From: Psychrobacillus sp044762655
GTDB lineage: Bacteria > Bacillota > Bacilli > Bacillales_A > Planococcaceae
Assembly (NCBI RefSeq): GCF_044762655.1
Contig: NZ_JBIWER010000001.1
Coordinates: 922,649 to 986,648 of the forward strand
DNA length: 64,000 bases
Direction of reading: 5' to 3'
Shown here: positions 36,875 through 45,058 of the stretch, in pieces
Layout: each line of letters begins with the position of its first letter
Position numbering within the stretch: position 1 is the first letter of the stretch
The notes under the pieces: model-generated
The model's input: the letters and a program-made list of their open reading frames with translations, nothing else
The model's database searches: none
Told to the model about the DNA's origin: nothing
Program-made: the position numbers and the translations under genes

Positions 36875-38881
36875 ATGAGAAAGTCAGTAAAATGGAAAAT
36901 AATTGTTACGGTGATGGTGCTAATTATCATCAGTATGTCAGTGTTAAGTTTAATTAGTACATTAATGGTGAGTGAAAAAACAGAAGAGAGTTTAATTGCT
37001 CAAAGTCAAGTAGTAGTCAATGGCATGTCTTCCACAATTGAAACCTACCTCGGTTCTTATGAAAAAGCATTGCTACAAATGTCTACATCGTCAGAGATTG
37101 TTAACTTCGATAAAGAGTATGTTAAAGTGGATGAAATAGCGAAAGGTCAACTTCAACAGAGCTTAACAGAGAAATTTAAAGAGTTTAAGTCGGTATATGA
37201 TGCGACTTCAGCTATCTACTTTGCTTTACCAAGCAAACAATTAGAAATATATCCAGCAGCAGATCTGCCTGCAGATTTTGATCCTACTACAAGGGATTGG
37301 TATCAAAATGGATTAACTAGTAAAGAAGAGTTTGTTTGGTCTAAACCGTATTTGGATGAAATAACTAAGACTTATACGATTACTGGTGCTAAAGCAGTTG
37401 TGATAAACGGGGCAGTTGTGGGAGTTATGGGTATTGATATTTTACTGTCGAATTTGACAGATACCATATCTCAAAGTGAACTCGGATTTGAGGGATACCC
37501 TGTTATTGTGGAACAGGATGGGACAGCCATTACACATCCAACGTTAGCGGGTGAAAACCTATCTGACATTGCATACATCAAGAAAATGATAGCAAGTGAC
37601 AAAGAAGAAGGCGTTATTCGTGGTAACTCGGATGGGAAGCCAATGGTTTCTGTTTTCACTACTCTGCCGGGGTTAGATTGGAAACTTGGAGCCGTATATG
37701 AGCAAGATAATATAAATGAAATAGCAGGTAGTATACGTAACGTAATCATCATCATTGCTTTAGCTGTTATGGTTTTCATGTTCATCTCGCTCTTCTTTAC
37801 AACAAGACGTATATTAAAACCTATTGAACATTTGAAGAAACTAATGGACCAGGTAGCTGAAGGTGATCTAACTGTTCAAGCAAATGTAGGCTCCATAGAT
37901 GAAATTGGTCAATTAGCAAACAACTTTAACAAAATGACCGAAAGCATGCACAATATCATTGGGGTAGTCAAAGATTCCGCCAATCATGTGCAATCAAACT
38001 CGGAAAGTTTAAGTGCCGTTGCAGAAGAAACTACTGCATCAGCCGAACAAGTTTCTGTAGCTATTGGAGAAATTGCCGAAGGAGCTGCGAAATCAGCTGA
38101 AGATGCTGAAGAAGTTACGAGTAACTCTGTTCATTTAAGTGATCAAATTAATCTAATAAGTGAGAAGTCACATGAAATGACAATTATTGCAACACAAGCT
38201 AGTAAAATTAATATTAATGGACAAAATCATATGAGTGAGTTGAAAACATCCTTCCATACATGGGAAACCAATCTAACTTCTATGAGTGGTGTAGTAAGTA
38301 CCCTTGAACATAAAGTAAAGGCTATTGGTGGAGTAATGGAAACAATCATGGAAATCTCTGCACAAACAAACTTACTTGCATTAAATGCTAGTATTGAAGC
38401 AGCTAGAGCTGGGGAGCATGGAAAAGGTTTTGCGGTGGTTGCTGAAGAAGTTAGAAAACTTGCGGAGCAATCAGCGAAAGCTACAATTGATGTAAAAAAA
38501 ACCATTATTGAATTACAAAATGAATCCGCTCTAGTAAGTGAGCAAATGAATGAAACGAGAGAAACCTTCCAAAAACAAGGAACAGTCGTGGTAGCTACAG
38601 AAATGACCTTTGGGGAGATTTCGGATCTTATGTCAACAATGCAATCTTCTATCGATGAGATATCAAAAGAAGTTGAACAAGTTTCAAATTATAAAGATCA
38701 GGTAGTAGAGACGATACAGATGATGGCTGCTACTTCTCAACAAACAGCAGCTGCTTGTGAAGAGGTGAGTGCTTCTTCGGATGAACAACTTCATGCCATT
38801 CAATCGGTTGCAACTGCATCCGAAACATTAACTGGATTAAGTGATAAGCTAACAGATGCCGTAAATCGATTTAAAGTATAA
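36875..38881 (+). CDS. Methyl-accepting chemotaxis protein (dCache-HAMP-MA)
   Basis: 668 residues. TM1 at about 8-32, periplasmic-type dCache domain about 35-285 (WYQNGLTSKEEFVWSKPYLDE, TKTYTITGAKAV), TM2 about 285-310, HAMP about 310-365, signalling domain to the end with the hairpin tip ISAQTNLLALNASIEAARAG and HGKGFAVVAEEVRKLAEQ. Similar to McpA/TlpA receptors sensing amino acids. Opposite strand to the array genes and possibly native. RBS AAAGGAAG fits ATG 36875 better than TTG 36869. Confidence 0.92.
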   Translation: MRKSVKWKIIVTVMVLIIISMSVLSLISTLMVSEKTEESLIAQSQVVVNGMSSTIETYLGSYEKALLQMSTSSEIVNFDKEYVKVDEIAKGQLQQSLTEKFKEFKSVYDATSAIYFALPSKQLEIYPAADLPADFDPTTRDWYQNGLTSKEEFVWSKPYLDEITKTYTITGAKAVVINGAVVGVMGIDILLSNLTDTISQSELGFEGYPVIVEQDGTAITHPTLAGENLSDIAYIKKMIASDKEEGVIRGNSDGKPMVSVFTTLPGLDWKLGAVYEQDNINEIAGSIRNVIIIIALAVMVFMFISLFFTTRRILKPIEHLKKLMDQVAEGDLTVQANVGSIDEIGQLANNFNKMTESMHNIIGVVKDSANHVQSNSESLSAVAEETTASAEQVSVAIGEIAEGAAKSAEDAEEVTSNSVHLSDQINLISEKSHEMTIIATQASKININGQNHMSELKTSFHTWETNLTSMSGVVSTLEHKVKAIGGVMETIMEISAQTNLLALNASIEAARAGEHGKGFAVVAEEVRKLAEQSAKATIDVKKTIIELQNESALVSEQMNETRETFQKQGTVVVATEMTFGEISDLMSTMQSSIDEISKEVEQVSNYKDQVVETIQMMAATSQQTAAACEEVSASSDEQLHAIQSVATASETLTGLSDKLTDAVNRFKV

Positions 38882-38958
38882 AATAGAAGGAATTATTGAT
38901 TTGGAATAAAGATTAGTTAAAACACAGCTACAACTACTGATTCTATTAGAAAATTATT

Positions 38959-39000
38959 GCGCCTATTTGAACAAATATGTTCAAATAGGCGCTATTTTTC
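38959..39000 (+). terminator. Terminator of the chemoreceptor gene
   Basis: GCGCCTATTTGAACA / TGTTCAAATAGGCGC stem followed by TATTTTTC. Confidence 0.92.
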
Positions 39001-39054
39001 AGACCAGAATCGAGCTTTTTAATAATAAAGATTGATTATTTCAGAAACCGAATA

Positions 39055-39082
39055 TTCAACTAAAGTACTCGTTAGTTCAAGA
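39055..39082 (-). repeat. Array repeat 2 (A palindrome only)
   Basis: AACTAA-AGTACTCG-TTAGTT at 39058-39077, 27 bases after the stop of the GNAT/pentapeptide gene. Its left flank (AAAGATTGATTATTTC.GAAA.CGAAT) is shared with the copy at 41952. Confidence 0.8.
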
Positions 39083-39108
39083 AGCAATCAAAAATAAAGT
39101 TAATACTA

Positions 39109-40041
39109 TTAATTATTTTTATTCAATTGATAGTAAGCATCAATAAGCTCTTCTACTGGAACATTATCTATTTTCATACCTGTCAAATCACTATTTTGTA
39201 TTTCTACATTTCTAAGATTACTGTTACTAAATTTACTTCCTTCAAGGTCACATCTTTCAAATGAGATTGGCATATTTTCATCTCCAAGGTTTGTATCAAT
39301 GAAATTAACCCCACCTAAAGTGACAAATATCATCTCACTGTTAGAAAGATTTAAATCGGCATATAGTGAATTTCTAAGATTTAAATTTTGGAACTTTGAG
39401 TGGCTGAGATTACAATTGCTAATATGACTATTCATTACATTACTGTTACTGAATGAACTTCCTTCTAAATTTACACCATAAAACTCCGTTTTTGCCATAT
39501 CGCAATTCTCGTATTGGATACTTGAAATGTTTTTATTTTCAACTAAGTTTTCTATTTCTGATGAAGTTTCTATTTTCTTTAGATAACCATATTCCTCTTC
39601 AGTTTCAAAGGTTGTTCTATAACCCATTTTTTCATAAAAGTAATGATTGTTAATTTGTCTACCTGATGTTTCAAGGTCCCAAGTTCTTACATTAGGAAAC
39701 TCATTCTCTATTAAATTTATTACCCTTGAACCAATTCCTTTACCTTGGTAGTTAGGGTCAATGAAAATACGGTCTATTCTCCCGTAACTAATACCAGAAA
39801 TAGTTATTATTATTCCACCTACAATTTCTTTATCCTGTAAGACTTTAAAATACTCCAATTCTCTAATCATATACTTAGTCATCTCAATAGAAGAATATCC
39901 TGGTGGCTGAATATTGTAATCAATTACATTTTCTTGAGTTGGAAGCCACTTTTTCAATTCTTCATCAAAAGTCCTTTTCTTAATTTCTGTTAGTTTTTCA
40001 GCATCCGTAATGGTTGCTTTTTCAATGGTTATAAGTGACAT
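39109..40041 (-). CDS. GNAT acetyltransferase fused to pentapeptide repeats
   Basis: 310 residues. N-terminal GNAT domain (about 3-150) with the acetyl-CoA loop YQGKGIGSRVINL near 100 and HYFYEKMGYR near 137. The C-terminal half (about 172-295) consists of pentapeptide-type repeats A/S-N/D-L/F-x-x (for example NLEGSSFSNSNVMNS, DLEGSKFSNSNLRN) forming a right-handed beta-helix. The acceptor is unknown. Flanked by array repeats on both sides, so a candidate cassette. Confidence 0.82.
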   Translation of the reverse strand: MSLITIEKATITDAEKLTEIKKRTFDEELKKWLPTQENVIDYNIQPPGYSSIEMTKYMIRELEYFKVLQDKEIVGGIIITISGISYGRIDRIFIDPNYQGKGIGSRVINLIENEFPNVRTWDLETSGRQINNHYFYEKMGYRTTFETEEEYGYLKKIETSSEIENLVENKNISSIQYENCDMAKTEFYGVNLEGSSFSNSNVMNSHISNCNLSHSKFQNLNLRNSLYADLNLSNSEMIFVTLGGVNFIDTNLGDENMPISFERCDLEGSKFSNSNLRNVEIQNSDLTGMKIDNVPVEELIDAYYQLNKNN

Positions 40042-40100
40042 TTAAGTATTCCTCCTTCATATTTATCCTTATATCACCATATTGCAATGGTATTTTCTTC

Positions 40101-40230
40101 TTCAACTAAACTGCGCCGTTAGTTTAAGTGTAACATTTCACAATGGATGTCTAAGATCTACTTGAAGTTTTGGATAAAAAAATAGGCCATCTAAATCACG
40201 GTCTTGTTAAACTAAAGCACCCGTTAGTTA
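40101..40230 (-). repeat. Array repeat 3 (long type)
   Basis: B at 40103-40124, GTGTAACATTTCAC block, hairpin AAATAGGCCATC / cacGGTC (imperfect) and A at 40210-40229. Confidence 0.85.
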
Positions 40231-40253
40231 AATTACCAAATCCGTTCATTCAT

Positions 40254-40442
40254 TTAAAGCGTTCCACTTTGATTGTTATACCGACCAACTTCCCGAAGAG
40301 CATCTGCTTCAGCTGAACTCTGGTGTAAAGTGTTTTCCTGTTTATTTAAGCTATATTTCCTTCGAGTCAAAACATCCACTAGATAACTACCTAAAATTAA
40401 AGCCGCTACGGAGCCCCAAATAATCCACATCACCCAATGCAT
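40254..40442 (-). CDS. Small one-TM membrane protein
   Basis: 62 residues: MHWVMWIIWGSVAALILGSYLV is a membrane helix, then a basic and polar tail (LTRRKYSLNKQENTL). Start chosen at the ATG behind AAGGGGG; the longer frame (to 40475) lacks an RBS. A fragment of a close relative (WIFWGSIAAIFIGSYI) lies at 50117-50167. No function assigned. Cassette-like, between two repeats. Confidence 0.7.
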   Translation of the reverse strand: MHWVMWIIWGSVAALILGSYLVDVLTRRKYSLNKQENTLHQSSAEADALREVGRYNNQSGTL

Positions 40443-40661
40443 ACATTTTCCCCCTTTTTCAGTCATTGCTTCCATCGTTCCTCAATACATTATTATACGT
40501 TTTATAGCTATAAATAGTTTCAATTATCAGTATTTTAAAATTAACATATATAAATTGGTTTCTATCTAAAATTCTTTTGTAACTCTAACTCTATATAACT
40601 TTAAACTAAGCCTTTCTATTAGAAACCGAGTTCACGTCCTCATTATTACGAGTTCCGAATC

Positions 40662-40736
40662 TTCAACTAAACTGCCTCGTTAGTTCAATAAGAAAAAAAG
40701 CTTTACTCCTTCTTGAAGTAAAGCATCCGTTAGTAC
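40662..40736 (-). repeat. Array repeat 4 (short type)
   Basis: B at 40664-40685, AAAAAAAGCTTTACT / AAGTAAAGC hairpin, A half ATCCGTTAGTAC. Confidence 0.85.
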
Positions 40737-40768
40737 AAGAAAGAAAATTGAGTCTATTTTTAATAGTA

Positions 40769-41020
40769 TCAACTACTTTCTCTTTGCCTTATTTGCCATA
40801 AATCATAAATAATAATCAATACACCAATAATAAATAAAATAATGCTTAATGTATAAGGTACCCATCCAATTATTTCGTTTAGAATTGTTGCAAGTTTACC
40901 AGGTGGACTCCAACCTGATAAATTAGGAATGTATAGAGCAATAGCCAGATGCATTAAACCGAATAAAATAATACCTGAAATAAATAAAACATAACCAAAC
41001 AACTTTAAACTCTTATTCAC
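40769..41020 (-). CDS. Small two-TM membrane protein
   Basis: 83 residues: helices at about 7-29 and 52-75, basic C-terminal tail (DLWQIRQRESS). RBS GGTGAATTG is modest. Not recognised. Single gene between repeats. Confidence 0.65.
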   Translation of the reverse strand: MNKSLKLFGYVLFISGIILFGLMHLAIALYIPNLSGWSPPGKLATILNEIIGWVPYTLSIILFIIGVLIIIYDLWQIRQRESS

Positions 41021-41082
41021 TCAATTCACCTTCTTGTATATTACTTATCCCAATAGTATTCGAGATATAGCCCTAAAATCCT

Positions 41083-41150
41083 TCTTGCACTAACCTGCTT
41101 CGTTAGTTCAATAAGAAAAAGCTACCCTTACAGGCAGCCACTTGTTAAAT
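41083..41150 (-). repeat. Array repeat 5 (short type, decayed A half)
   Basis: B at 41089-41107 (ACTAACCTGCTTCGTTAGTT), hairpin GCTGCCTGTAAGGGTAGC with T tract in gene sense; the A half is reduced to CTTGTTAAATCAA. The rest of 41150-41474 has no gene; it contains three direct GTCACTTT repeats. Confidence 0.75.
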
Positions 41151-41306
41151 CAATTTTTTTATTGAGTTGCATACCATTTTGTGTACAAAGGTATCGAATA
41201 GAATCAATTAATTTGTGATACTTTTTTTGAGTTCTTACCTATAAATGTATACTTCAACAGTTGAAAATACAGTGTTTTATTAATGCATTTTATATTCTAA
41301 AGTAAC

Positions 41307-41400
41307 GTCACTTTGGTTACTAATTTTTACTATAGGTAAATTGACGTCACTTTGCTTATAAAATACATTTTAAATTTCCCTATATATAGGTCACTTTAGT
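41307..41400. repeat. Three direct GTCACTTT repeats
   Basis: GTCACTTTGGTTA (41307), GTCACTTTGCTTA (41346) and GTCACTTTAGTAA (41390), 39 and 44 bases apart, upstream of the small plus-strand gene. Possibly a regulator binding array. Confidence 0.45.
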
Positions 41401-41474
41401 AAATAAAATGGTTGAGATGAATAAAGTCCGTATGAAATAATGTATGTAAATAAAAATGGAAAAGAGGTGTTATT

Positions 41475-41666
41475 TTGTTTGATGATTTTAAAAATAAAAA
41501 GTATTGGATTCTTATGCCACCTTTTCTAATTCTTTTATTCGCTTTAATATTCTATTTACCTGAGAATTACGGACCTGCTCCTTTTATCTTTATCTCCGTA
41601 ATAATTGCTTTTTGGACTACTTATTACCTTTGGAATTATATTGATAAAAATAAAAAAGACAGATAA
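41475..41666 (+). CDS. Small two-TM membrane protein
   Basis: 63 residues: two hydrophobic segments (11-28 and 35-54) with charged ends (MFDDFKNKKYW..., YIDKNKKDR). TTG start with RBS AGAGGTG five bases upstream. One of the few plus-strand genes in the array. The following 357 bases to 42024 hold a hairpin (41854-41892) and repeat 6 only. Confidence 0.6.
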   Translation: MFDDFKNKKYWILMPPFLILLFALIFYLPENYGPAPFIFISVIIAFWTTYYLWNYIDKNKKDR

Positions 41667-41853
41667 AAATGAGCTTGGAAACGGTAGATCCAGTCTACTT
41701 CTCTAAAAGTAGTTTTAAGTGGTACTGGTCAAATTGTTGAAGCCGGAAATTCCTTGAATAAATCATAACGACTCACCACACTAAATATGTGAGCTTTAAA
41801 ATAAAGTTTGATCATAAGTACCTTCAAAAACCCATATTTTACAATAAATAATA

Positions 41854-41892
41854 AGAACCCATTTTGACAAAAGATTGATCAAAATGGGTTCT
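41854..41892. terminator. Hairpin after the small plus-strand gene
   Basis: AGAACCCATTTTGA / TCAAAATGGGTTCT, 11-base loop; no clean T tract on the plus strand. Confidence 0.5.
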
Positions 41893-41951
41893 AATCCAGC
41901 AGATTTAAGTTTGGTTTTATAAAAAAGATTGATTATTTCGGAAAGCGAATC

Positions 41952-42031
41952 TTTAACTAAACTGCCGCGTTAGTTCAATAAGAAAAAGCTACCTCAAGGC
42001 AGCCTTTGTTCTGCTAAAGAACCGTTAGTTA
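41952..42031 (-). repeat. Array repeat 6 (short type); A half contains the stop of the next gene
   Basis: B at 41955-41976, terminator GCTGCCTTGAGGTAGCTTTTTC in gene sense, A half AACCGTTAGTT. The minus-strand stop codon of the gene at 42025 is the TAA inside AACTAA. Confidence 0.85.
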
Positions 42032-42522
42032 AATGTCACAGTATCATTAAATGAAATTCCAAGAAATCTATAACTTATATGAACCTTATTTATTTCTTCA
42101 TAATGAATTACACTAATCCCATAAATTTCATCATTTTTAGAAGCAGTCACATCATTTAATTTTTCAAAGTTATAAGAAAGAGAAGTGCCTGCTTTAATGG
42201 CTACATCATCTATATTCATTAAGCCATATTTTTTCGCCTCTTCATTGTTATAATCATCCGTTATGATAAATCCTTCCAACGCACTACTGACTTGTAATTT
42301 TGTTTTTACTGGTTCTTCATTATTATTCACTGAAACATCTAATATTTTCACTTCACGGAAGCCTTTATTACCAATACCAACAACAACTGATTTATTGTCT
42401 TCACTTGAAGCAAGTATACCAATCTCCAATGGTGAATTAAATTTCAAAAAGAAATAGACACCACCGATAATTATTGCTAAAAATAGAACAGAACTCCAAA
42501 TTTTCTTCTTCAATTTCTCCAC
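42025..42522 (-). CDS. Membrane-anchored hypothetical protein
   Basis: 165 residues. N-terminal anchor MEKLKKKIWSSVLFLAIIIGG, then an extracellular domain of about 135 residues rich in beta-strand patterns. Family not recognised. The last codon and the stop (AAC TAA) are supplied by the repeat. The start lies only about 10 bases from repeat 7, leaving no room for a separate promoter. RBS GGGGTGGAG. Confidence 0.7.
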   Translation of the reverse strand: MEKLKKKIWSSVLFLAIIIGGVYFFLKFNSPLEIGILASSEDNKSVVVGIGNKGFREVKILDVSVNNNEEPVKTKLQVSSALEGFIITDDYNNEEAKKYGLMNIDDVAIKAGTSLSYNFEKLNDVTASKNDEIYGISVIHYEEINKVHISYRFLGISFNDTVTFN

Positions 42523-42529
42523 CCCATTT

Positions 42530-42596
42530 ATTCCGCGTTAGTTCAGGAAAAAAGTGCCACGCCAAGACTTGAAGTAAAGCACCATTTTTGTTCAAA
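42530..42596 (-). repeat. Array repeat 7 (short, degenerate)
   Basis: CGCGTTAGTTCAGGAAAAAAGTGCC...ACTTGAAGTAAAGCACC. Followed directly by an 'empty' spacer and repeat 8. The same doublet recurs at 51886 and 63364. Confidence 0.8.
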
Positions 42597-42645
42597 AATT
42601 TATATATATTAGCTTATTCAACATAATAGCAAAAAAGCCATCTTC

Positions 42646-42778
42646 TTCAACTAACCTGCCCCGTTAGTTTAAGTGTAACATTTCACATTGCATATCTGGG
42701 ATCAACTTAATATTTTGGACATAAAAATAGACCATCGAAAAGATGGCCAGATTTTGCTAAAGCACCCGGTAGTTGAAT
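42646..42778 (-). repeat. Array repeat 8 (long type)
   Basis: B at 42649-42669, GTGTAACATTTCAC block, terminator GGCCATCTTTTCGATGG + TCTATTTTTAT in gene sense, A half AGCACCCGGTAGTTG. Confidence 0.88.
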
Positions 42779-42833
42779 AAGATTTTTGATAGTATAACGA
42801 AAAATATTATTAGTTAATAATTCTCATCCTCTT

Positions 42834-43016
42834 TTATTCATTACAAGCATTAGTTGGTTCGTCACCTACTACTTTGGCAATTGTGTTCGAAATACCCTGT
42901 GCCCCTAAACACCCTTTATATTCCGCTTCATCAGATAATTCAATTTTAAGGTATATACCTAATGCAAGTGCGACTACTATTACCCCTGTTACTACTGTTA
43001 ATAATTTTTTCTTCAC
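42834..43016 (-). CDS. Small secreted or anchored hypothetical protein
   Basis: 60 residues from GTG behind AAGGAG: VKKKLLTVVTGVIVVALALGI is a signal or anchor helix, followed by a 38-residue tail with two cysteines (CLGAQG..., ...NACNE). No family recognised. Confidence 0.65.
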   Translation of the reverse strand: MKKKLLTVVTGVIVVALALGIYLKIELSDEAEYKGCLGAQGISNTIAKVVGDEPTNACNE

Positions 43017-43147
43017 ATTGAACTCTCCTTTATAAGAAAATATTCCCATAAAAAACATATCAAAGATTTATTGTGTCGTAAATACAGTCATAGTCTTATA
43101 AAATATAAGACCTTAGTCGTAGCTCCCTCGCTATTATTAGATAGGTA

Positions 43148-43163
43148 AGACCCGTTAGCACAA
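43148..43163 (-). repeat. Array repeat 9 (A remnant)
   Basis: AGACCCGTTAGCACAA, a decayed A half 33 bases after the stop of the 32-residue ORF. Confidence 0.55.
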
Positions 43164-43195
43164 TAATTGTAATTAGTATTAACAATTCTTTTTTC

Positions 43196-43294
43196 TCACC
43201 CTAGCCAATCACCGTTATAAGCTATAATTCCTAAAAACGCTCCAATTATAGCACCAACCAATAAACCTATTACAGTCGACTTTTTTGGTTTCAA
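43196..43294 (-). CDS. 32-residue membrane miniprotein
   Basis: TTG start behind GGAAGGAAATAG, then KPKKSTVIGLLVGAIIGAFL: a basic N-terminus, a glycine-zipper-like helix (GxxxGxxxGxxxG) and the short tail GDWLG. Placed exactly as other cassette genes are, between repeat 10 and an A remnant. Too short for routine gene finders. Confidence 0.55.
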   Translation of the reverse strand: MKPKKSTVIGLLVGAIIGAFLGIIAYNGDWLG

Positions 43295-43326
43295 ACTATT
43301 TCCTTCCAAGTTAAACTCCTCGCTTC

Positions 43327-43456
43327 TTAAACTAACCTGCCCCGTTAGTTTAAGTGTAACATTTCACAATGCATTCTGAGTTCTACCCGATGTTTTGGTT
43401 ATAAAAATAGACCATCGAAATGATGGCCATGATTAGCTAAAACACCCGTTAGTTAA
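43327..43456 (-). repeat. Array repeat 10 (long type)
   Basis: Nearly identical over its full length to the copy at 62304-62434, 19 kb away (about five differences by eye). Terminator GGCCATCATTTCGATGG in gene sense. Confidence 0.9.
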
Positions 43457-43553
43457 AGACTACCTCTATTCAGTCGCACTCATATATGTATTGTTCAACA
43501 TGAATTAAAGTTCAACTACAATCATAAATTCCAAATACTTATTATTAGTAAGA

Positions 43554-43679
43554 TTACTCATTGTTCCTAAATTTTTTTAGAATGGTTATTAGTGCAAATA
43601 ACGCCACTATTGGTAGTGCGATTATTAATATTAAAAACAAGAGTAAAAATATTGAGGAAAAACCACTTATACCAACCAT
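43554..43679 (-). CDS. 41-residue membrane miniprotein
   Basis: ATG behind AAAGGGGGAAATAATA; one long hydrophobic helix (FLLLFLILIIALPIVALF) and a basic tail ILKKFRNNE. Excellent RBS. No family recognised. Confidence 0.6.
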   Translation of the reverse strand: MVGISGFSSIFLLLFLILIIALPIVALFALITILKKFRNNE

Positions 43680-43801
43680 TATTATTTCCCCCTTTATATT
43701 AATTTATCATTGACATCGCTTTTGTTGAAAATTATGTTGCTCCTCTTTTCGTAGGGGAAGTCACAGATTACACAGCTGAAAAAGTAAATATAACGAGTTA
43801 G

Positions 43802-43866
43802 AAAAAAAGGAAGTAAGTAGCAATGCAACTTTTCAAACATTGCTATTTTGGTTTTCTCCTTACTTC
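43802..43866 (-). terminator. Long hairpin, probably a terminator
   Basis: GGAAGTAAG / CTTACTTCC with an inner stem TAGCAATG / CATTGCTA, followed by TTTTTTTC on the minus strand. Sits where repeats usually carry their terminator. Confidence 0.75.
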
Positions 43867-43870
43867 CTTA

Positions 43871-43893
43871 TTGAAGTAAAGCGCCCGTTAGTG
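43871..43893 (-). repeat. Array repeat 11 (A half)
   Basis: TTGAAGTAAAGCGCCCGTTAGTG immediately after the stop of the gene at 43899. The B half is missing or decayed (ATAACGAGTTAG at 43788). Confidence 0.75.
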
Positions 43894-43898
43894 AAAAG

Positions 43899-44096
43899 TC
43901 AGAGTTTCCTTTTTAATATATTTATTAGGTAGTACATGAGTGAAATCAAAAATGATAGAAGTATAACAATTATTGTACCGAATGTATAAATCGCTGTTTC
44001 GGCATAATCTCCACCATCAAACAAATTAGAAAAAATAAAAAAGAAAATTACACTAACCAATAAAGTTAAGAAAAATATACTAATGTATCTTGGCAT
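43899..44096 (-). CDS. Small two-TM membrane protein
   Basis: 65 residues: helices 4-24 and 35-60 with a basic C-terminus (ILKRKL). RBS GGGGGGATAAA. Not recognised. Confidence 0.65.
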   Translation of the reverse strand: MPRYISIFFLTLLVSVIFFFIFSNLFDGGDYAETAIYTFGTIIVILLSFLISLMYYLINILKRKL

Positions 44097-44111
44097 TTTA
44101 TCCCCCCTACA

Positions 44112-44150
44112 CTTAAACTTCTCGTTAAGCTAAAGCACCCGTTAGTTGAA
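44112..44150 (-). repeat. Array repeat 12 (short fused form)
   Basis: TTAAACTTCTCGTTAAGC followed at once by TAAAGCACCCGTTAGTTGAA; the hairpin portion is deleted. Confidence 0.8.
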
Positions 44151-44159
44151 CAAGATATC

Positions 44160-44585
44160 TCAATAAGTAAGTTTCTTTGAAAGGTAATACTGTTGATTAT
44201 CTTTATTAGGATGTTCTTCTATTACACCAACTACTTCATAACCATATTTTTGATAGAAATTTGGGGCTTGAAAGCTAAATGTATCAAGTTGAATGAGGTT
44301 GCATCTATTCTCTCTTGCGATTTCCTCTATATTATCTAATAACTGTCTTCCATATCCTTTACCTCTAAGAGATTCATCGACCCATAAGAAATCAATATGT
44401 AAGTGATACCAAAAAATGGTTCCTGTAATGCCACCTAAAATTTTCTCCTCTTCATCTCTAAGGATAAAGCTAATGTTTTTGACTGGGTGTTTTACTTCAT
44501 CTGGTAGTTTAGAAAGGTTGTGTTCAATTACCTTTTTACGAATATAATCACTGTCTTCTTGATTCCATTGCTGAGTTATTTTCAT
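44160..44585 (-). CDS. GNAT-family N-acetyltransferase
   Basis: 141 residues. Acetyl-CoA binding loop SLRGKGYGRQLLDNIE near 75 and FQAPNFYQKYGYEVVG near 110; ILGGITGTIFW and DFLWVDES are beta-strands 4 and 5. Start at the ATG behind GGAGGAAAAATT. Acceptor unknown. A typical cassette-type gene with repeats on both sides. Confidence 0.87.
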   Translation of the reverse strand: MKITQQWNQEDSDYIRKKVIEHNLSKLPDEVKHPVKNISFILRDEEEKILGGITGTIFWYHLHIDFLWVDESLRGKGYGRQLLDNIEEIARENRCNLIQLDTFSFQAPNFYQKYGYEVVGVIEEHPNKDNQQYYLSKKLTY

Positions 44586-44666
44586 AATTTTTCCTCCATA
44601 TAGGTTTTTGAATAAATATTTTACCACAAAAATTAACTTATATTTACAAATAATCCATTTTTCTTA

Positions 44667-44753
44667 TTCAACTAACCTGCCCCTTTAGTTCCAAAAGAAA
44701 ATGATACCCTTACACGCAGCCACTTGTTTAACTAAAGTACCCGTTAGTTGAAG
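44667..44753 (-). repeat. Array repeat 13 (short type)
   Basis: B at 44670-44690 (AACTAACCTGCCCCTTTAGTT), GCTGCGTGTAAGGGTATC hairpin and A at 44730-44749. Confidence 0.87.
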
Positions 44754-44766
44754 AAGGAAAAAAATC

Positions 44767-44961
44767 TTATATACTTCCCATTACTGAATAAATAAATAAT
44801 AATGCCAAAGTAGTTCCTATCACATATTTGGAAACCCGTTTAAGTCTATCACTTTCATATGTCTTGGTTAACAAGTAAAAAAATCCGACTACCCAGATAC
44901 CATCTAAAAAAAATTTAGAAATTATATTTCTAAACATATTGAAATAGAAAAATGAATCCAT
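44767..44961 (-). CDS. Small two-TM membrane protein
   Basis: 64 residues from the ATG behind GGGAGGAATATTA: helices about 17-34 and 45-62. The open frame runs upstream through repeat 14, but the RBS position fixes the start. Not recognised. Confidence 0.62.
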   Translation of the reverse strand: MDSFFYFNMFRNIISKFFLDGIWVVGFFYLLTKTYESDRLKRVSKYVIGTTLALLFIYSVMGSI

Positions 44962-44997
44962 TAATATTCCTCCCATACCTAATAATAATTTATCGCA

Positions 44998-45040
44998 TTT
45001 AACTGAACTACTTGTTGAACTAAAGCACCCGTTAGTTGAG
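44998..45040 (-). repeat. Array repeat 14 (short fused form)
   Basis: Decayed B (TTTAACTGAACTA) joined to A (AACTAAAGCACCCGTTAGTT, 45018-45037). Confidence 0.8.
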
Positions 45041-45058
45041 TAAGCTATTTTAAGGCTT

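Noticed and set aside
43704..43800. Plus-strand open frame reading FVGEVTDYTAEKVNITS-stop
   Set aside because: No start codon or RBS and only about 30 codons. It may be a gene scrap but cannot be supported.
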